Of a stretch of 7,247 nt of DNA, positions 6,939-7,247 are shown in pieces. Under the pieces are notes generated by a model, which was not told the origin of the DNA, did no database searches, and saw only the letters and a list, made by a program, of their open reading frames with translations. The stretch's first letter is position 1. Each line of letters starts with the position of its first letter. The DNA is taken from contig JAFXNY010000054.1 in assembly GCA_017529165.1 (NCBI GenBank), positions 1 through 7,247 of the forward strand. The letters run 5' to 3'. The stretch comes from Clostridia bacterium (GTDB lineage Bacteria; Bacillota_A; Clostridia; Oscillospirales; Acutalibacteraceae). A program made the position numbers and the translations under genes.

Positions 6939-6951
6939 ATTATCTTCCTTT
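6939..6951 (-). promoter_or_regulatory. Ribosome binding site of EEP gene embedded in upstream gene's last codons
   Basis: aaaggaag (minus strand, 6944-6951) encodes the final Lys-Gly-Arg of the upstream membrane protein and lies 5 bases before the EEP ATG, with the upstream TAA between them. It fixes the EEP start and implies coupled translation. Confidence 0.83.
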
Positions 6952-7247
6952 GATTAATTTTTTTATGTTTACATATACAAGCACGATAATAATACTTCCT
7001 GCCATAATCGCAAATACATATAAGTACTTGTTTATTGATATTAAACTATAAAGAGATTTAAGACAAACAAAGTGTAAAATGAAAAACTCAAAACTGTTAT
7101 TGCCTATAAAAGCAAGAAAACGGGTTTTAATTTTAAATAATGCAGTATAAGCAAAACACACAATAGAAAACATAGCAGTATGCAGTATTTGCGAGTAATA
7201 TATATAACCTTTTGCTAAAAATGTAATTATGAATAGTGCGGAGAATA
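6940..7247 (-). CDS. Multi-pass membrane protein C-terminus, possibly acyltransferase-3-like (partial)
   Basis: The frame stays open to the window edge, giving 101 residues before the TAA, so the true start lies beyond 7247 and the ATG at 7171-7173 is internal. The visible part is very hydrophobic, with about three membrane segments and a short basic tail (KKLIKGR). FIGNNSFEFFILH (bases 7072-7110) resembles the 'IG..S...Y..H' stretch near the C-terminus of acyltransferase family 3 proteins, which move acyl groups onto sugars or envelope polymers. The catalytic N-terminal part is not in the window, so this call rests on one short motif plus hydrophobicity. It is the first visible gene of an operon with the EEP and PAP2 enzymes, one base from the EEP start. 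It could equally be another polytopic membrane protein. Confidence 0.5.
   Translation of the reverse strand, partial: FSALFIITFLAKGYIYYSQILHTAMFSIVCFAYTALFKIKTRFLAFIGNNSFEFFILHFVCLKSLYSLISINKYLYVFAIMAGSIIIVLVYVNIKKLIKGR

Noticed and set aside
7171..7173. ATG at 7171-7173 as the start of the right-edge membrane protein
   Set aside because: The frame is open through 7245 with hydrophobic sequence consistent with an upstream membrane segment.

Overview
The window looks like a chromosomal segment from a low-to-moderate GC member of the Firmicutes, class Clostridia, probably an uncultured gut-type lineage. This is inferred from the purine-rich Shine-Dalgarno sites, AT-rich intergenic DNA, frequent ATA and AGA codons, and protein families whose conserved blocks are familiar from Clostridia. 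I see no rRNA, tRNA, CRISPR array, insertion sequence or phage gene. Coding density is high. Five of the six genes fall into families recognised from visible motifs; the sixth, cut by the right edge, is a tentative family call.

Left part, plus strand. The window opens inside the 3' part of a gene for a P1B-type heavy-metal-exporting ATPase (Zn/Cd/Pb class). A 187-base gap follows. It holds a long AT-rich hairpin with a U-rich tail, probably the ATPase terminator, and then a near-consensus sigma-A promoter (TTGAAA, 17 bases, TATTAT). That promoter drives two tightly packed genes: glycogen/alpha-glucan phosphorylase (glgP, 800 codons) and, after a single base, a cytoplasmic GH13 alpha-glycosidase (618 codons). 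Together they form a plausible intracellular alpha-glucan breakdown unit. The phosphorylase would release glucose-1-phosphate from chain ends, and the GH13 enzyme would hydrolyse linkages or short dextrins that the phosphorylase cannot finish.

Right part, minus strand. A GC-rich perfect inverted repeat sits between the converging gene sets and has U-tracts suited to both directions. It should end both the glycogen operon and a minus-strand operon. Read in transcription order from the right edge, that operon holds the C-terminal end of a multi-pass membrane protein (possibly acyltransferase-3-like), a membrane-anchored endonuclease/exonuclease/phosphatase (EEP) fold enzyme, and a six-segment PAP2-type membrane phosphatase. 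These genes are 1 and 3 bases apart, and the Shine-Dalgarno of each downstream gene is written in the last codons of the gene before it. The membrane gene/EEP/PAP2 set suggests envelope lipid or polymer chemistry outside the membrane, but the substrate cannot be read from sequence.

This is mostly an ordinary metabolic region. The part most worth following up is the EEP-PAP2 pair, whose members carry lineage-specific or divergent motifs.
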